Source of the DNA: an uncultured Roseiflexaceae bacterium
GTDB lineage: Bacteria > Chloroflexota > Chloroflexia > Chloroflexales > Roseiflexaceae
Length of the DNA: 37,596 bases
Assembly: GCA_937988885.1 (NCBI GenBank)
Contig: CALKHR010000085.1
Location: 1 to 37,596, forward strand
Reading direction: 5' to 3'
The position numbers were made by a program, and so were the translations under genes. The notes beneath the pieces are model-generated. The model was given only the letters and a program-made list of their open reading frames with translations. It did not search any database and was not told the origin of the DNA. Positions 22,848 through 30,509 of the stretch are shown one piece after another. Every line of letters starts with the position of its first letter. Position 1 is the first letter of the stretch.

Positions 22848-24218
22848 CTAAGGCGTCAGCACGAAGTAGGCGGTCGAAACCTTGCCACTGGTCTGGCCCC
22901 GTGCCGTGAAGGTGTAGAGGCCGAGCGGATAATCGAGGCCGGTGGCGTAGTAGATTCCGGCATAGCGGATCGAGCCGCTGGCATCGGCGCGCACCAAGAA
23001 GTCGGCGCGTGTCTGCAGGCCATCCGAGCGTGTGATCACGATCTGCACATCTTCGCCGGGGCGGAAGCCGAAGGCGTCGAAGAAGAAGATCGTGCCAGCC
23101 GGACCCGCGCGCGGCTCAACGCGAGCATCGATATTCGCGGGGACACCCGGCCCAGGCTCGGGCAGACGACCGATCGGTGCGCCGATCAGCAAGAAGAAGC
23201 CGACCGCTTCGTTGTTGCTGGAATTGCCATGCGCCACAAAGGACCACACACCCAGCGGCGTTTCGGCAGCGGTGGTGAACTGGATCGGCTCGATCAAGCC
23301 CTCAGCATCAGCCGTGATCTGGAAGTTCGCGCCATACACCGAGCCATCGGGCGCGTTAAGCCAGATCGAAACCTTCTCCTTAGGCGTGAAGCCACCCGCC
23401 AAGAATACGAACACCTCGCCCGGTTGGCCCGCCTCGGGCACCACGCGCGCGTTGCGGCTCTCGGGGATCAGCGGGCGCTGCAACGGCCCGCCAGCGTTGC
23501 CACCCGACGAAGGCGGTGTGGGGGTCGGTTGCGGAGTGCTGCCATCCGGGTTAATCGGGCCAGCAGGCGGCGCATCGGGGGGCAGCGGGGCGAGCAAGTG
23601 AGAGGGTGCTCGTTGGCGCCCCAAAGCGCTCAACAGCACGCGTTGGCCCGGAGGTAGGTTCGGCCAATACTCAAAGCGTGCCCGCTCGAAATACTGCACC
23701 GTGTGAACCTGACCGTCGGAGAGTTGCTCCTCGATCTCGCCGCTGAGCGGCAAGCCGAAGATCGGCAGGCCACCGCGCGTCTCCCAGATCTCCTTAAAGC
23801 CATACTGCACGATCTGGCGAGTCTCGGGGAAGTAGCGGCGCTGACGTGTGTTCGCAATCGGCTCAGAGGTGCCGAAGGTGCGGTTGCCCACTACCTCTCG
23901 GCCAAGCAGGCCCAGCGACACAGCCGTCGATTCGGGCTTATCGCGCTCGAAACGCGCCCGCTCGAAATACTGTATCACACGCCCGGTTTGGGGGTCGAAA
24001 TACTCCTCTGTGATTGGGTAGCCGAAATTGGCGAGTCCGCCATTCTTATCCCAAAAATCACGAAACACGCCCCGCACATAATGACCTGTCTCTTTATAGT
24101 AGATGATCCCAGTCGCGGCGTGGCTAGGGGTGACGGGTACCAGGCTGAAAAGCAAAACAAAGGCAACTATGAGGTTCCAAAGCCATGGATGAGTGTAGGG
24201 TCGTGGGCTTGCGCGCAT
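22848..24218 (-). CDS. Secreted protein with FW..GGL..FG.P surface repeats and Ig-like C-terminal domains
   Basis: A signal peptide (hydrophobic 14-29, ending SHA) exports this 456-residue protein. Residues about 38-205 hold two copies of a repeat, each reading VFRDFWDKNGGLANFGYPITE then VIQYFERARFE; this is the surface repeat often seen in Chloroflexota. A Pro/Thr linker follows, then two similar beta-rich domains (about 255-350 and 360-456), each beginning with an ARVEPRAGPAG-type strand and containing GGFTPKEKVSIWL or GFRPGEDVQIVI, which look Ig-like. The function is unknown; extracellular binding or surface adhesion is likely. The ATG has a very strong GGAGGGAG site. It sits 142 bases downstream of marR on the same strand but has its own promoter. 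Confidence 0.78.
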   Translation of the reverse strand: MRASPRPYTHPWLWNLIVAFVLLFSLVPVTPSHAATGIIYYKETGHYVRGVFRDFWDKNGGLANFGYPITEEYFDPQTGRVIQYFERARFERDKPESTAVSLGLLGREVVGNRTFGTSEPIANTRQRRYFPETRQIVQYGFKEIWETRGGLPIFGLPLSGEIEEQLSDGQVHTVQYFERARFEYWPNLPPGQRVLLSALGRQRAPSHLLAPLPPDAPPAGPINPDGSTPQPTPTPPSSGGNAGGPLQRPLIPESRNARVVPEAGQPGEVFVFLAGGFTPKEKVSIWLNAPDGSVYGANFQITADAEGLIEPIQFTTAAETPLGVWSFVAHGNSSNNEAVGFFLLIGAPIGRLPEPGPGVPANIDARVEPRAGPAGTIFFFDAFGFRPGEDVQIVITRSDGLQTRADFLVRADASGSIRYAGIYYATGLDYPLGLYTFTARGQTSGKVSTAYFVLTP

Positions 24219-24313
24219 GTCTCCCTCCTACTGTGGGTGCCAGCCGAAATCACGACGTATTAGGGGGCGGGCACATGTCGGCCACCGTCATATGACAGGG
24301 CATTCTGTGCATC

Positions 24314-24343
24314 AAGATACGACATTCGAGGTACGCTTGTCAA
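24314..24343 (-). promoter_or_regulatory. Candidate promoter of the secreted repeat protein gene
   Basis: On the minus strand a perfect TTGACA (24343-24338) is followed after 18 bases by TATCTT (24319-24314), about 95 bases before the ATG. Confidence 0.55.
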
Positions 24344-24347
24344 GCGT
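24333..24347. promoter_or_regulatory. Palindromic candidate operator over the -35 box
   Basis: ACGCTTG-N-CAAGCGT is a perfect 7-bp-arm palindrome that contains the TTGACA -35 of the secreted-protein gene and lies 14 bases from the end of marR. MarR-family proteins bind short palindromes of this size over promoters, so the adjacent MarR is the obvious candidate. It is followed on the plus strand by TTTTT, but no plus-strand gene ends here, so a terminator role is unlikely. Confidence 0.45.
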
Positions 24348-24360
24348 TTTTACAACAGGT

Positions 24361-24801
24361 TTATTCATCACCGGCAAATAGGCTGTGTAGGGCGGGCAGG
24401 GCGATCTGCACAGCGGCCACTTCGGTGGGGCTGAGCCGCTTGAGCATCGGCACCAATTTGTCCATCACATGGGCGTGCATGCGTTGATACTGCTGCCTGC
24501 CCTGCTCGGTGAGCATAAGTTGTTGTTGACGGCGGTCGTTGGGATCGGGGGTGCGGGTGATCCAACCGCGTTCGACGAGCACCTGTACGAGTTCACCCAT
24601 CGATTGAAGCGATACACGCCGCAGCCGAGCCAACGCGCTCACCGTCAATGGGCCATCGGCGAGATGCGAAAGCACACGAAACTGCGGCATCGTCGTTTCG
24701 TCGCCATCCTGGCCGCGCACTTCTGCAGCAACAAGGCGGTGAAGCAGTGGCAGAATCGCTAGCAATTCCTGAGCGGCTTGTTCAGGTGTCCAAGTCTCCA
24801 T
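24361..24801 (-). CDS. MarR-family transcriptional regulator
   Basis: The 146-residue protein has the MarR winged-helix layout: N-terminal dimer helix, TMPQFRVLSHLADGPLTVSALARLRRVSLQSMGELVQVLVERGWITRTPDPNDRR split over the recognition helix, and the wing with the conserved DxRxxxLxLTExG (DPNDRRQQQLMLTEQG). The C-terminus returns to the dimer interface. MarR proteins are usually repressors released by small phenolic or drug-like ligands, or by oxidation; there is no cysteine, which argues against an oxidation sensor. It is divergent from the EF-G-like gene and upstream of the secreted protein gene, either of which could be a target. GAGGAG precedes the ATG. The promoter region carries the palindrome TCCTAGGA, a possible autoregulatory site. 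Confidence 0.88.
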   Translation of the reverse strand: METWTPEQAAQELLAILPLLHRLVAAEVRGQDGDETTMPQFRVLSHLADGPLTVSALARLRRVSLQSMGELVQVLVERGWITRTPDPNDRRQQQLMLTEQGRQQYQRMHAHVMDKLVPMLKRLSPTEVAAVQIALPALHSLFAGDE

Positions 24802-24830
24802 AGCTCACTCTCCTCAACTTTCCTAGGAGA

Positions 24831-24859
24831 AGGGTACTTGAGGTGTAAAGGTGTGTCAA
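24831..24859 (-). promoter_or_regulatory. Candidate marR promoter
   Basis: On the minus strand TTGACA (24859-24854) is spaced by 17 bases from TACCCT (24836-24831). The -35 is perfect and the -10 weak. The leader to marR is very short, about 25 bases. Confidence 0.45.
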
Positions 24860-24886
24860 ATCCGAGATGCAACGTGTGTCTCACTA

Positions 24887-24915
24887 TTGCCAAAAAAGGG
24901 GTGCAGTCCTATAAT
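24887..24915 (+). promoter_or_regulatory. Promoter of the EF-G-like gene
   Basis: TTGCCA (24887-24892) and perfect TATAAT (24910-24915) are separated by 17 bases. It lies back to back with the marR promoter, about 28 bases apart. Confidence 0.7.
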
Positions 24916-24974
24916 ACACACATCCCCACCCGGTTTCGCAAAAGCGGCAACTTCGCCGTGTCAAGGAGGACCCT

Positions 24975-27071
24975 ATGCGAACATACGGACCGGACAACAT
25001 CCACAATGTCGGACTCTTCGGCCATGGCGGCTGCGGGAAGACCACGCTCACCGAGGCGCTTTTGCTCACCGCCAAGGCAATTACCCGCGCGGGGCGTGTC
25101 GAAGACGGCAACACCGTCAGCGATTACGACCCGGACGAGCAGAAGCGCCAGATGTCGATCAACCTGTCCCTCGCCCCTGTGGAATGGAAGGGTAGCAAGA
25201 TCAACCTCTTGGATGTGCCCGGCTACGCCGATTTTGTTGGTGATGTAGCTGCGGCAATGCGTGTGATAGATGGCGCGATTATTGTGTTAGATGCGGCTGG
25301 CGGGGTGGAAGTTGGCAGCGAGACAGCTTGGGAAGCGGCTGTGGCGGCAAAATTGCCCCGCATCATCTTCATCAACAAGCTCGACCGCGATAATGCCGAC
25401 TTCTTTCGAACGGTCGAACAGGCCCAAGAATTGCTGGATGCCTCCGTCATCCCAATGCAGTTGCCAATCGGTCAACAGCGCGAATTTCGGGGTATCATCT
25501 CACTGCGGCGGCAGCGTGCTTGGCTATTGAGCGATAAGCACGACGGGAGCTTTATCGATGCTGATATTCCCGAAGAATATCGCGCACTCGAGGAAGAATG
25601 GCGCGAGAAGCTGATCGACAAGATCGCTGCCACAAACGATAATCTGATCGAGAAATACCTGGAGGGCGGCGCCGATGCACTCACGATCGATGAGTTGCGC
25701 CAAGGGCTGCGCGCCGGTATTGCGAATGGCTCGATCGTGCCAGTGTTCTGTGGATCAGGCTTGCAACTCGCTGGTATCTCACAACTGCTCGATGGCATTA
25801 TCGATAGTATCCCCGCCGCATCGTACAGAACGGTGACCGCAACCGATGTGCAGAACAACCAGGAGATCACGCTCAAAACCGAATCCTCCGAGCCATTGAG
25901 CGCACTGGTGTTCAAGACGCTGAACGAGCAGCACGGGCGCTACAGCTTTGTGCGCGTCTTCAGCGGCGAACTACACTCGAACTCCTCGGCCTACAATCTG
26001 CGCACCCACAAAGAGGAGCGCATCGGCCAGTTGTACCAGATGCGCGGCAAAGAGCAGACCGCTATCCCAACGATCAGCGCTGGCGATATTGGCGTGGCCG
26101 CGCGGCTCGCCGATACACACACCAACGATACGCTCTGCACCCGCGATCATCAGTTGCAGCTCGCGCCGATCACCTTCCCCGTACCGCTGTTCACAGGGAC
26201 GGTTAAGCCCAAGACGCGAGCGGACCTCGATAAACTGGGCAGCGCGCTGACGCATATGGCCGAAGAAGATCCTTCGCTGCAGATCAGCCGCGACTCGGAC
26301 ACCGGCGAGACGCTGCTCTCGGGGCAGGGCGAATCGCACTTGCAGATCGTGGCCGAGCGTATGAAGCGCAAGTTCAACGTCGATGTGGAGATCGACCTGC
26401 CACGCGTGCCCTACCGCGAGACGATCCGCGGACGAGCCGAGGCGCAGTATCGCCACAAAAAGCAGACTGGTGGTGCAGGCCAGTTCGCCGATGTGTCGAT
26501 CCGAATCGAGCCGCTTCCGCCCGACCCGCAGCGCGAGGATCCGCTTGAGTTCGTCAACGCGATCGTCGGCGGCGTGATCGACCGCACGTTTATTCCCTCA
26601 GTCGAGAAGGGCGTGCGTGCAGCTATGGCCGAAGGCGTGATGACGGGTAACCAAATGGTCGATGTGCGAGTGACGCTGTTCGACGGCAAGATGCACCCGG
26701 TCGATAGCAAGGATATCGCGTTCCAGATCGCGGGACACGAGGCCTTCCGCCTCGCGGCGCAAAAGGCATCGCCGGTGATTATGGAGCCGATCTACGCGCT
26801 CGAGATCACGGTGCCCGAACAGTACGCTGGTGATATTATGAGCGACATCAACGGGCGTCGTGGCCGCGTGATGGGCATGATGCCCGATTCCAACGGGCGC
26901 ACCACCATCCACGCCCATGTGCCGCTCGCAGAGATCCAGCGCTACGCCACCGACCTGCGCTCGCTCACGCAGGGCCGCGGACGGTTCACGATGAAGTTCG
27001 ACCACTACGATGATGTGCCCTCGCACCTCATCCCCACGCTCACCAATAACCTCAAACAAGAACACGTCTAA
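24975..27071 (+). CDS. Elongation factor G-like translational GTPase
   Basis: The 698-residue product has the five-domain order of EF-G. The GTPase domain shows P-loop GHGGCGKTT (16-24), switch I EQKRQMSI, G3 DVPGYADF and G4 NKLD. Domain II and III follow, then domain IV (about 485-600, including GGVIDRTFIPSVEKGVRAAM) and domain V ending AEIQRYATDLRSLTQGRGRF. It belongs to the EF-G-like paralogue group rather than canonical FusA: the P-loop differs from GHIDAGKTT and the catalytic His of DTPGH is Tyr. Its role, such as ribosome rescue, recycling or stress translation, is not settled for this group. No rpsL/rpsG/tuf genes surround it, as they would for the main fusA. AAGGAGG lies just before the ATG. 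Confidence 0.88.
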   Translation: MRTYGPDNIHNVGLFGHGGCGKTTLTEALLLTAKAITRAGRVEDGNTVSDYDPDEQKRQMSINLSLAPVEWKGSKINLLDVPGYADFVGDVAAAMRVIDGAIIVLDAAGGVEVGSETAWEAAVAAKLPRIIFINKLDRDNADFFRTVEQAQELLDASVIPMQLPIGQQREFRGIISLRRQRAWLLSDKHDGSFIDADIPEEYRALEEEWREKLIDKIAATNDNLIEKYLEGGADALTIDELRQGLRAGIANGSIVPVFCGSGLQLAGISQLLDGIIDSIPAASYRTVTATDVQNNQEITLKTESSEPLSALVFKTLNEQHGRYSFVRVFSGELHSNSSAYNLRTHKEERIGQLYQMRGKEQTAIPTISAGDIGVAARLADTHTNDTLCTRDHQLQLAPITFPVPLFTGTVKPKTRADLDKLGSALTHMAEEDPSLQISRDSDTGETLLSGQGESHLQIVAERMKRKFNVDVEIDLPRVPYRETIRGRAEAQYRHKKQTGGAGQFADVSIRIEPLPPDPQREDPLEFVNAIVGGVIDRTFIPSVEKGVRAAMAEGVMTGNQMVDVRVTLFDGKMHPVDSKDIAFQIAGHEAFRLAAQKASPVIMEPIYALEITVPEQYAGDIMSDINGRRGRVMGMMPDSNGRTTIHAHVPLAEIQRYATDLRSLTQGRGRFTMKFDHYDDVPSHLIPTLTNNLKQEHV

Positions 27072-27090
27072 TCCCTCCCCTACACTTCAC

Positions 27091-27124
27091 AAACCACCGA
27101 TCACCCCCGATCGGTGGTTTGTGG
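27091..27124 (+). terminator. Terminator after the EF-G-like gene
   Basis: Perfect 12-bp stem AAACCACCGATC with its complement and a 6-base loop, ending in GGTTTGTGG. The A-rich 5' side and T-rich 3' side make it usable in both directions. Confidence 0.78.
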
Positions 27125-27268
27125 TTTATAGATGCGGTTCCGCACCTTCCCCTGGCTTCTATCTTGCTACACCTGCTGGGTTATCGATACGCCCATGTCG
27201 CAAGCCGATTGAGCAAACGCTGTTCAATCGGCTGCATAGTGTTGGGTTGTTGAGAAAGGAGACAAAGG

Positions 27269-28648
27269 ATGCGTATCTCCCGTTCGCTCACTTTTGCGCT
27301 GACGGTAGCGCTTTTATGGCTGAGTCTGGGTGCGCTCCCACAGGTTCAGGCCCAAACGAATCAGCGTTGTTTTAACGAAACAAACGCATGTATTCAGGGG
27401 CGCTTTTTGCAGTTCTGGGAGCAGCACGGCGGCTTGCCCGTGTTCGGCTTCCCACTCGGCAATGAGACGACCGAGGGCGGCTATACCGTGCAGTACTTCG
27501 AGCGCCAGCGCTTCGAGTTCCACCCCGAGAACGCCGCGCCCTACGATGTGCTGCTTGGCCGTTTGGGTGCTGAGATCTTGGCCCGCAATGGCATCGACTG
27601 GCAGACCCAACCGACCTCGCCCGGTGCTGCCGCAGGCTGCCGTTGGTTCCCCGAAACACAGCACAATGTCTGCGATCAGCAGGTTGGCAACGGCTTCCTG
27701 ACGGCCTGGAGCAGTCATGGTCTTGAGTTCGATGGACAGCGCGGCACGAGTTACGCCGAAAGCCTGGCGCTGTTCGGCATGCCGATCACCGAAGCCTACG
27801 AGACCACCATCAACGGCCAAACCGTGCAGGTGATGTGGTTTGAGCGGGCGCGCTTCGAATGGCACCCCAACAACGAGCCAACCTACCGCGTGCTGTTCGG
27901 GCGGCTCGGTGCCGAGTTGCACGGCGAGCCTGTCTCGGCTCCGCTGCCGGGCAACCAATCGCCGCCGAGCGTGCCGCTACTCGATACGACGTGGCAATTG
28001 GTGAGCTATGGCGCGGTGGCGAATCAACAGGCCGCCGTGGCTGATCGGGCGGCGACGATGCGCTTGGGCGCGGATGGGCGTCTGAGCGGCAATTCCGGCT
28101 GTAACGGATTCGGTGGCGCGTACACCGTCACCGCCGACACAATCACGTTCAGCGAGGTGCTGAGCACGTTGATCGCCTGTGAGGAGCCGTTGAATCAGCA
28201 GGAGCGCGAGATCTTCGCGGCGCTGCAAGGGACCAACCGCTACACGCTCAACAGCGATATGCTCCAGATCTATTACAACCAGGATGCTTCTATGCTGACG
28301 TTCAAGGCGCAACAGCCTCAAACGGCCACGGTGACGGGCAGCGTGACCTACCGCGAGCGCATCGCATTGCCCAGTAGCGCGGTTGTCACTGTGCAGTTGC
28401 TCGATATATCGGTGCAGGATGCCCCGGCAACCGTGCTCGCCGAGCAAGTCATCAACGCCAACGGCCAGCAAGTGCCGTTCTCCTTCAGCTTGACCTACGA
28501 CACGAGCCGCATTATGCCGAACGGCACTTACAGCGTGCGAGCCACCATCCGCGATGGCGATCAACTACTGTTCACCACGACCGAGACATACTTGGTGATC
28601 ACGCAGGGGAATCCGACTAATGTCGAGATTGTGCTGCAACGCGCCTAG
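27269..28648 (+). CDS. Secreted protein: surface repeats plus META and YbaY-like domains
   Basis: A signal peptide ending QVQAQ exports this 459-residue protein. Two copies of the surface repeat occupy about 35-220, reading RFLQFWEQHGGLPVFGFPL with VQYFERQRFEFHPEN, and a second with VMWFERARFEWHPNNEP. A META (HslJ-like) domain follows (about 230-350): LDTTWQLVSYG, then LSGNSGCNGFGGAYTV and the helix EREIFAALQGTNRYTL. The last 110 residues, from TATVTGSVTYRERIALPSSAVVTVQLLD to the end, match the YbaY/YscW-type lipoprotein domain. All three parts are extracellular; META domains are linked to envelope stress or motility in other bacteria. Overall function unknown. AAAGGAG precedes the ATG. It shares its repeat with the gene at 22848, on the other side of the MarR/EF-G pair. 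Confidence 0.82.
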   Translation: MRISRSLTFALTVALLWLSLGALPQVQAQTNQRCFNETNACIQGRFLQFWEQHGGLPVFGFPLGNETTEGGYTVQYFERQRFEFHPENAAPYDVLLGRLGAEILARNGIDWQTQPTSPGAAAGCRWFPETQHNVCDQQVGNGFLTAWSSHGLEFDGQRGTSYAESLALFGMPITEAYETTINGQTVQVMWFERARFEWHPNNEPTYRVLFGRLGAELHGEPVSAPLPGNQSPPSVPLLDTTWQLVSYGAVANQQAAVADRAATMRLGADGRLSGNSGCNGFGGAYTVTADTITFSEVLSTLIACEEPLNQQEREIFAALQGTNRYTLNSDMLQIYYNQDASMLTFKAQQPQTATVTGSVTYRERIALPSSAVVTVQLLDISVQDAPATVLAEQVINANGQQVPFSFSLTYDTSRIMPNGTYSVRATIRDGDQLLFTTTETYLVITQGNPTNVEIVLQRA

Positions 28649-28674
28649 CGGGCACTGCTGACGATAACGAGGAA

Positions 28675-28716
28675 CAACGTGGGCTTGGGCACAATGCTCA
28701 GGCCCACGTCGTTGTG
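28675..28716. terminator. Bidirectional terminator between convergent genes
   Basis: ACAACGTGGGCCT-like arms (ACAACGTGGGCT / AGGCCCACGTCGTTGT with small bulges) around a 14-base loop, between the convergent secreted-protein and hydrolase genes. Confidence 0.65.
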
Positions 28717-28720
28717 CGAA

Positions 28721-29860
28721 CTAGGGTTGTCCCAGCCGCTCGGCGTAGAACTCGGCGATGCGGCGCAGGTAGAGTTGGTTGCTTTCGCCAGTGAACGAGT
28801 GCGGCTGGCCCGGATACTCGAAGTATTCTACCTCTTTCCCAGCCGCGCGCAGGCCGTCGAGCAGATCGCCGGGCCATTTGTAGGGCACGACCTCATCGTT
28901 CGTGCCCCAGTGGATCTGCACGGGCGCCGTCACGTAGTGCAGGTAGTTCAGCGGCGATAAGCGCTCGTATAGGTCGGGGCCTTGGGCGGGCGGCACCGGA
29001 AACTCGACGGTCGGCAGATCGAGCACGCCACTGCGCTGACCAGGCGGCTCGTTCTCGCGCATGCGCCGCCGCTCCACACGGAACTCATAATCTTCCACGA
29101 TATTCGACGAAGCGGGCGAATAGATCACCGCCGCGCCGATCTGATCGCTCACGGTGATGACCTTAGCGGTGACCGCGCCGCCGTTGCTATGGCCCCAAAT
29201 GCCGATCTTGCCGGGCTGCGCATCGGACAACTTCTGCGCCAAGGGGATCAAATTCAGCACGTCGATCACATGGCCGACACGGTAGAGGTTGAGCCCATCA
29301 TCGGAGCCAGCGTGCGAGCGGAAGTCGGGCGCGATGGCTAAAAAACCACGATTCGCCAGGTAATCGGCGGCAGTCTTGCTGCCGTTGCCCGTCTGATACA
29401 CATCGAGCGGATAGTAGCCGTGATTGAGGATGACTACGGGGAACGGCCCCTCGCCCCGTGGACGGTTGAGCATGCCGGTGATGCGCAGGCCGTCGCTGTC
29501 GTAGGCGATCAGGTAGCGGGTGAAGTTAGCGGTCTCCTCCATCACGCTCACAAACTCGATCTCGCCGACGCCGTACTCGCGGGCGCGCAAGCCTTCGATG
29601 GTGAGTGGCGCGTATTCGGCCCACGGATCGGGCGTGGCGGTGGGTGTGGCGGTCGGCTCAGGCGTGGGAGTGATGGTCGGTTCGGGCGTTGCGGTCGGTT
29701 CGGGTGTATTGGTCGGCTGGGATGTTGCGGTTGGTGGCGCCACAGTGGGCGGCGGTGATGTTGGTGCGCTGGCGGCGGGTTCGGGCTGATTGGTGCTGCA
29801 CGCGCCGAGCACCAGACTGCATAGAAGCACCGCGCATAGCGCTGCGGGAAGTTTGCGCAT
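28721..29860 (-). CDS. Lipoprotein alpha/beta hydrolase (prolyl-oligopeptidase/dienelactone-hydrolase type)
   Basis: The 379-residue product begins with a lipoprotein signal peptide ending VLGAC (C21). A Thr/Pro/Glu stalk of PTATPEPT units (about 25-80) follows, then an alpha/beta hydrolase: oxyanion strand FPVVILNHGYYP, nucleophile elbow GHSNGG, catalytic Asp region HWGTNDEVVPYKWP and His in YPGQPHSF. The domain resembles S9-family acyl-peptidases and esterases (Abhydrolase_5/DLH type). It should be tethered outside the membrane and cut an ester or peptide; the substrate is unknown. The ATG follows GGGGGA. The intergenic repeat cluster lies upstream. Confidence 0.85.
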   Translation of the reverse strand: MRKLPAALCAVLLCSLVLGACSTNQPEPAASAPTSPPPTVAPPTATSQPTNTPEPTATPEPTITPTPEPTATPTATPDPWAEYAPLTIEGLRAREYGVGEIEFVSVMEETANFTRYLIAYDSDGLRITGMLNRPRGEGPFPVVILNHGYYPLDVYQTGNGSKTAADYLANRGFLAIAPDFRSHAGSDDGLNLYRVGHVIDVLNLIPLAQKLSDAQPGKIGIWGHSNGGAVTAKVITVSDQIGAAVIYSPASSNIVEDYEFRVERRRMRENEPPGQRSGVLDLPTVEFPVPPAQGPDLYERLSPLNYLHYVTAPVQIHWGTNDEVVPYKWPGDLLDGLRAAGKEVEYFEYPGQPHSFTGESNQLYLRRIAEFYAERLGQP

Positions 29861-29951
29861 CTCAGTCCCCCTCGCTAGGTTTTGCCGACATTATGCCGTT
29901 GAGTTCGGCAAAGCACAAGCCAAGAATGATGAGATGTCGATAAGAGATAGT

Positions 29952-29972
29952 ATCCACAGATTTCACAGATTA
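29952..29972 (-). repeat. ATCTGTG intergenic repeat, diverged inverted copy
   Basis: Reads ATCCACAGATTTCACAGATTA on the plus strand apart from its outermost base, the complement of the element at 175 and 30437 with a change in the middle. It marks one end of the repeat cluster; the direct copy at 30437 marks the other. Confidence 0.55.
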
Positions 29973-30065
29973 GCATTTAGATGGTTTGAGGTGGGTAGTA
30001 AATCCTGTTGGTTCGTTGCGATTGAAAGCTGTGGGTGCATTGTCTTATAAGGTCTTGATAGTTCT

Positions 30066-30228
30066 CATTATCATTCCGAACAAGCCGTTAGGCGACGTGA
30101 GAAATCTCATTGCTCCACATTGCAATGCGCGTTGAGATCCTTCCCCATTCGCTTCGCTCAGGGCTTCGACCGTTCGAGATGACAGTGCTTTTCGTTGAAC
30201 ATGAAAGAGTTGAAAACTTCCAAAACAC
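30066..30228 (+). repeat. Dispersed intergenic repeat, copy A
   Basis: About 163 bases that recur at a constant 202-base offset as copy B. Landmarks are CCGTTAGGCGACGTGAGAAA, then GAGATCCTTCCCCATTCGCT, GGGCTTCGACCGTT and GATGACAGTGCTTTTCGTTG. Its first 60 bases also match the left edge of the window in inverted orientation. No supported coding potential; function unknown. Confidence 0.85.
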
Positions 30229-30267
30229 TGTAGTTAGTGCATCGTTTTTTTAATCTTTCACAGTTCC

Positions 30268-30427
30268 CATTGTCATTTCGAGCGAGCCGCTAGGCGACGT
30301 GAGAAATCTCATTGATCCGCATTCTAGTGCACGTTGAGATCCTTCCCCATTCGCTTCGCTCAGGGCTTCGACCGTTCCGGATGACAATGCTTTTCGTTGA
30401 ATTGGAAGTGTGAAAAACGTCCAAAAT
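30268..30427 (+). repeat. Dispersed intergenic repeat, copy B (direct repeat of copy A)
   Basis: Matches copy A along its whole length without insertions or deletions at the landmarks, with scattered base changes (for example CCGCTAGGCGACG against CCGTTAGGCGACG). The two are separated by a non-repeated stretch of about 40 bases containing a T7 run. Direct repeats of this size can recombine, so copy number may vary between strains. Confidence 0.85.
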
Positions 30428-30436
30428 AGATCATTA

Positions 30437-30459
30437 AAATCTGTGTAATCTGTGGATTG
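30437..30459 (+). repeat. ATCTGTGTAATCTGTGGAT intergenic repeat
   Basis: Two-unit copy of the same element as at 175-208, directly after copy B and just before the operon terminator. Confidence 0.65.
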
Positions 30460-30460
30460 A

Positions 30461-30494
30461 AACGAAAAGGCACCCCGCGTGATGCAGGGTGCCT
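30461..30494 (-). terminator. Rho-independent terminator of the App1/rbsK/GH4 operon
   Basis: On the minus strand AGGCACCC / GGGTGCCT with an 11-base loop is followed by TTTCGTTT, 16 bases past the GH4 stop codon. Confidence 0.9.
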
Positions 30495-30509
30495 CGTCAA
30501 TCGATACGC

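Noticed and set aside
24812..24843. CCTCAA / TTGAGG inverted repeat at the marR start
   Set aside because: One arm is simply the marR Shine-Dalgarno sequence; the smaller TCCTAGGA palindrome inside it is a better operator candidate.
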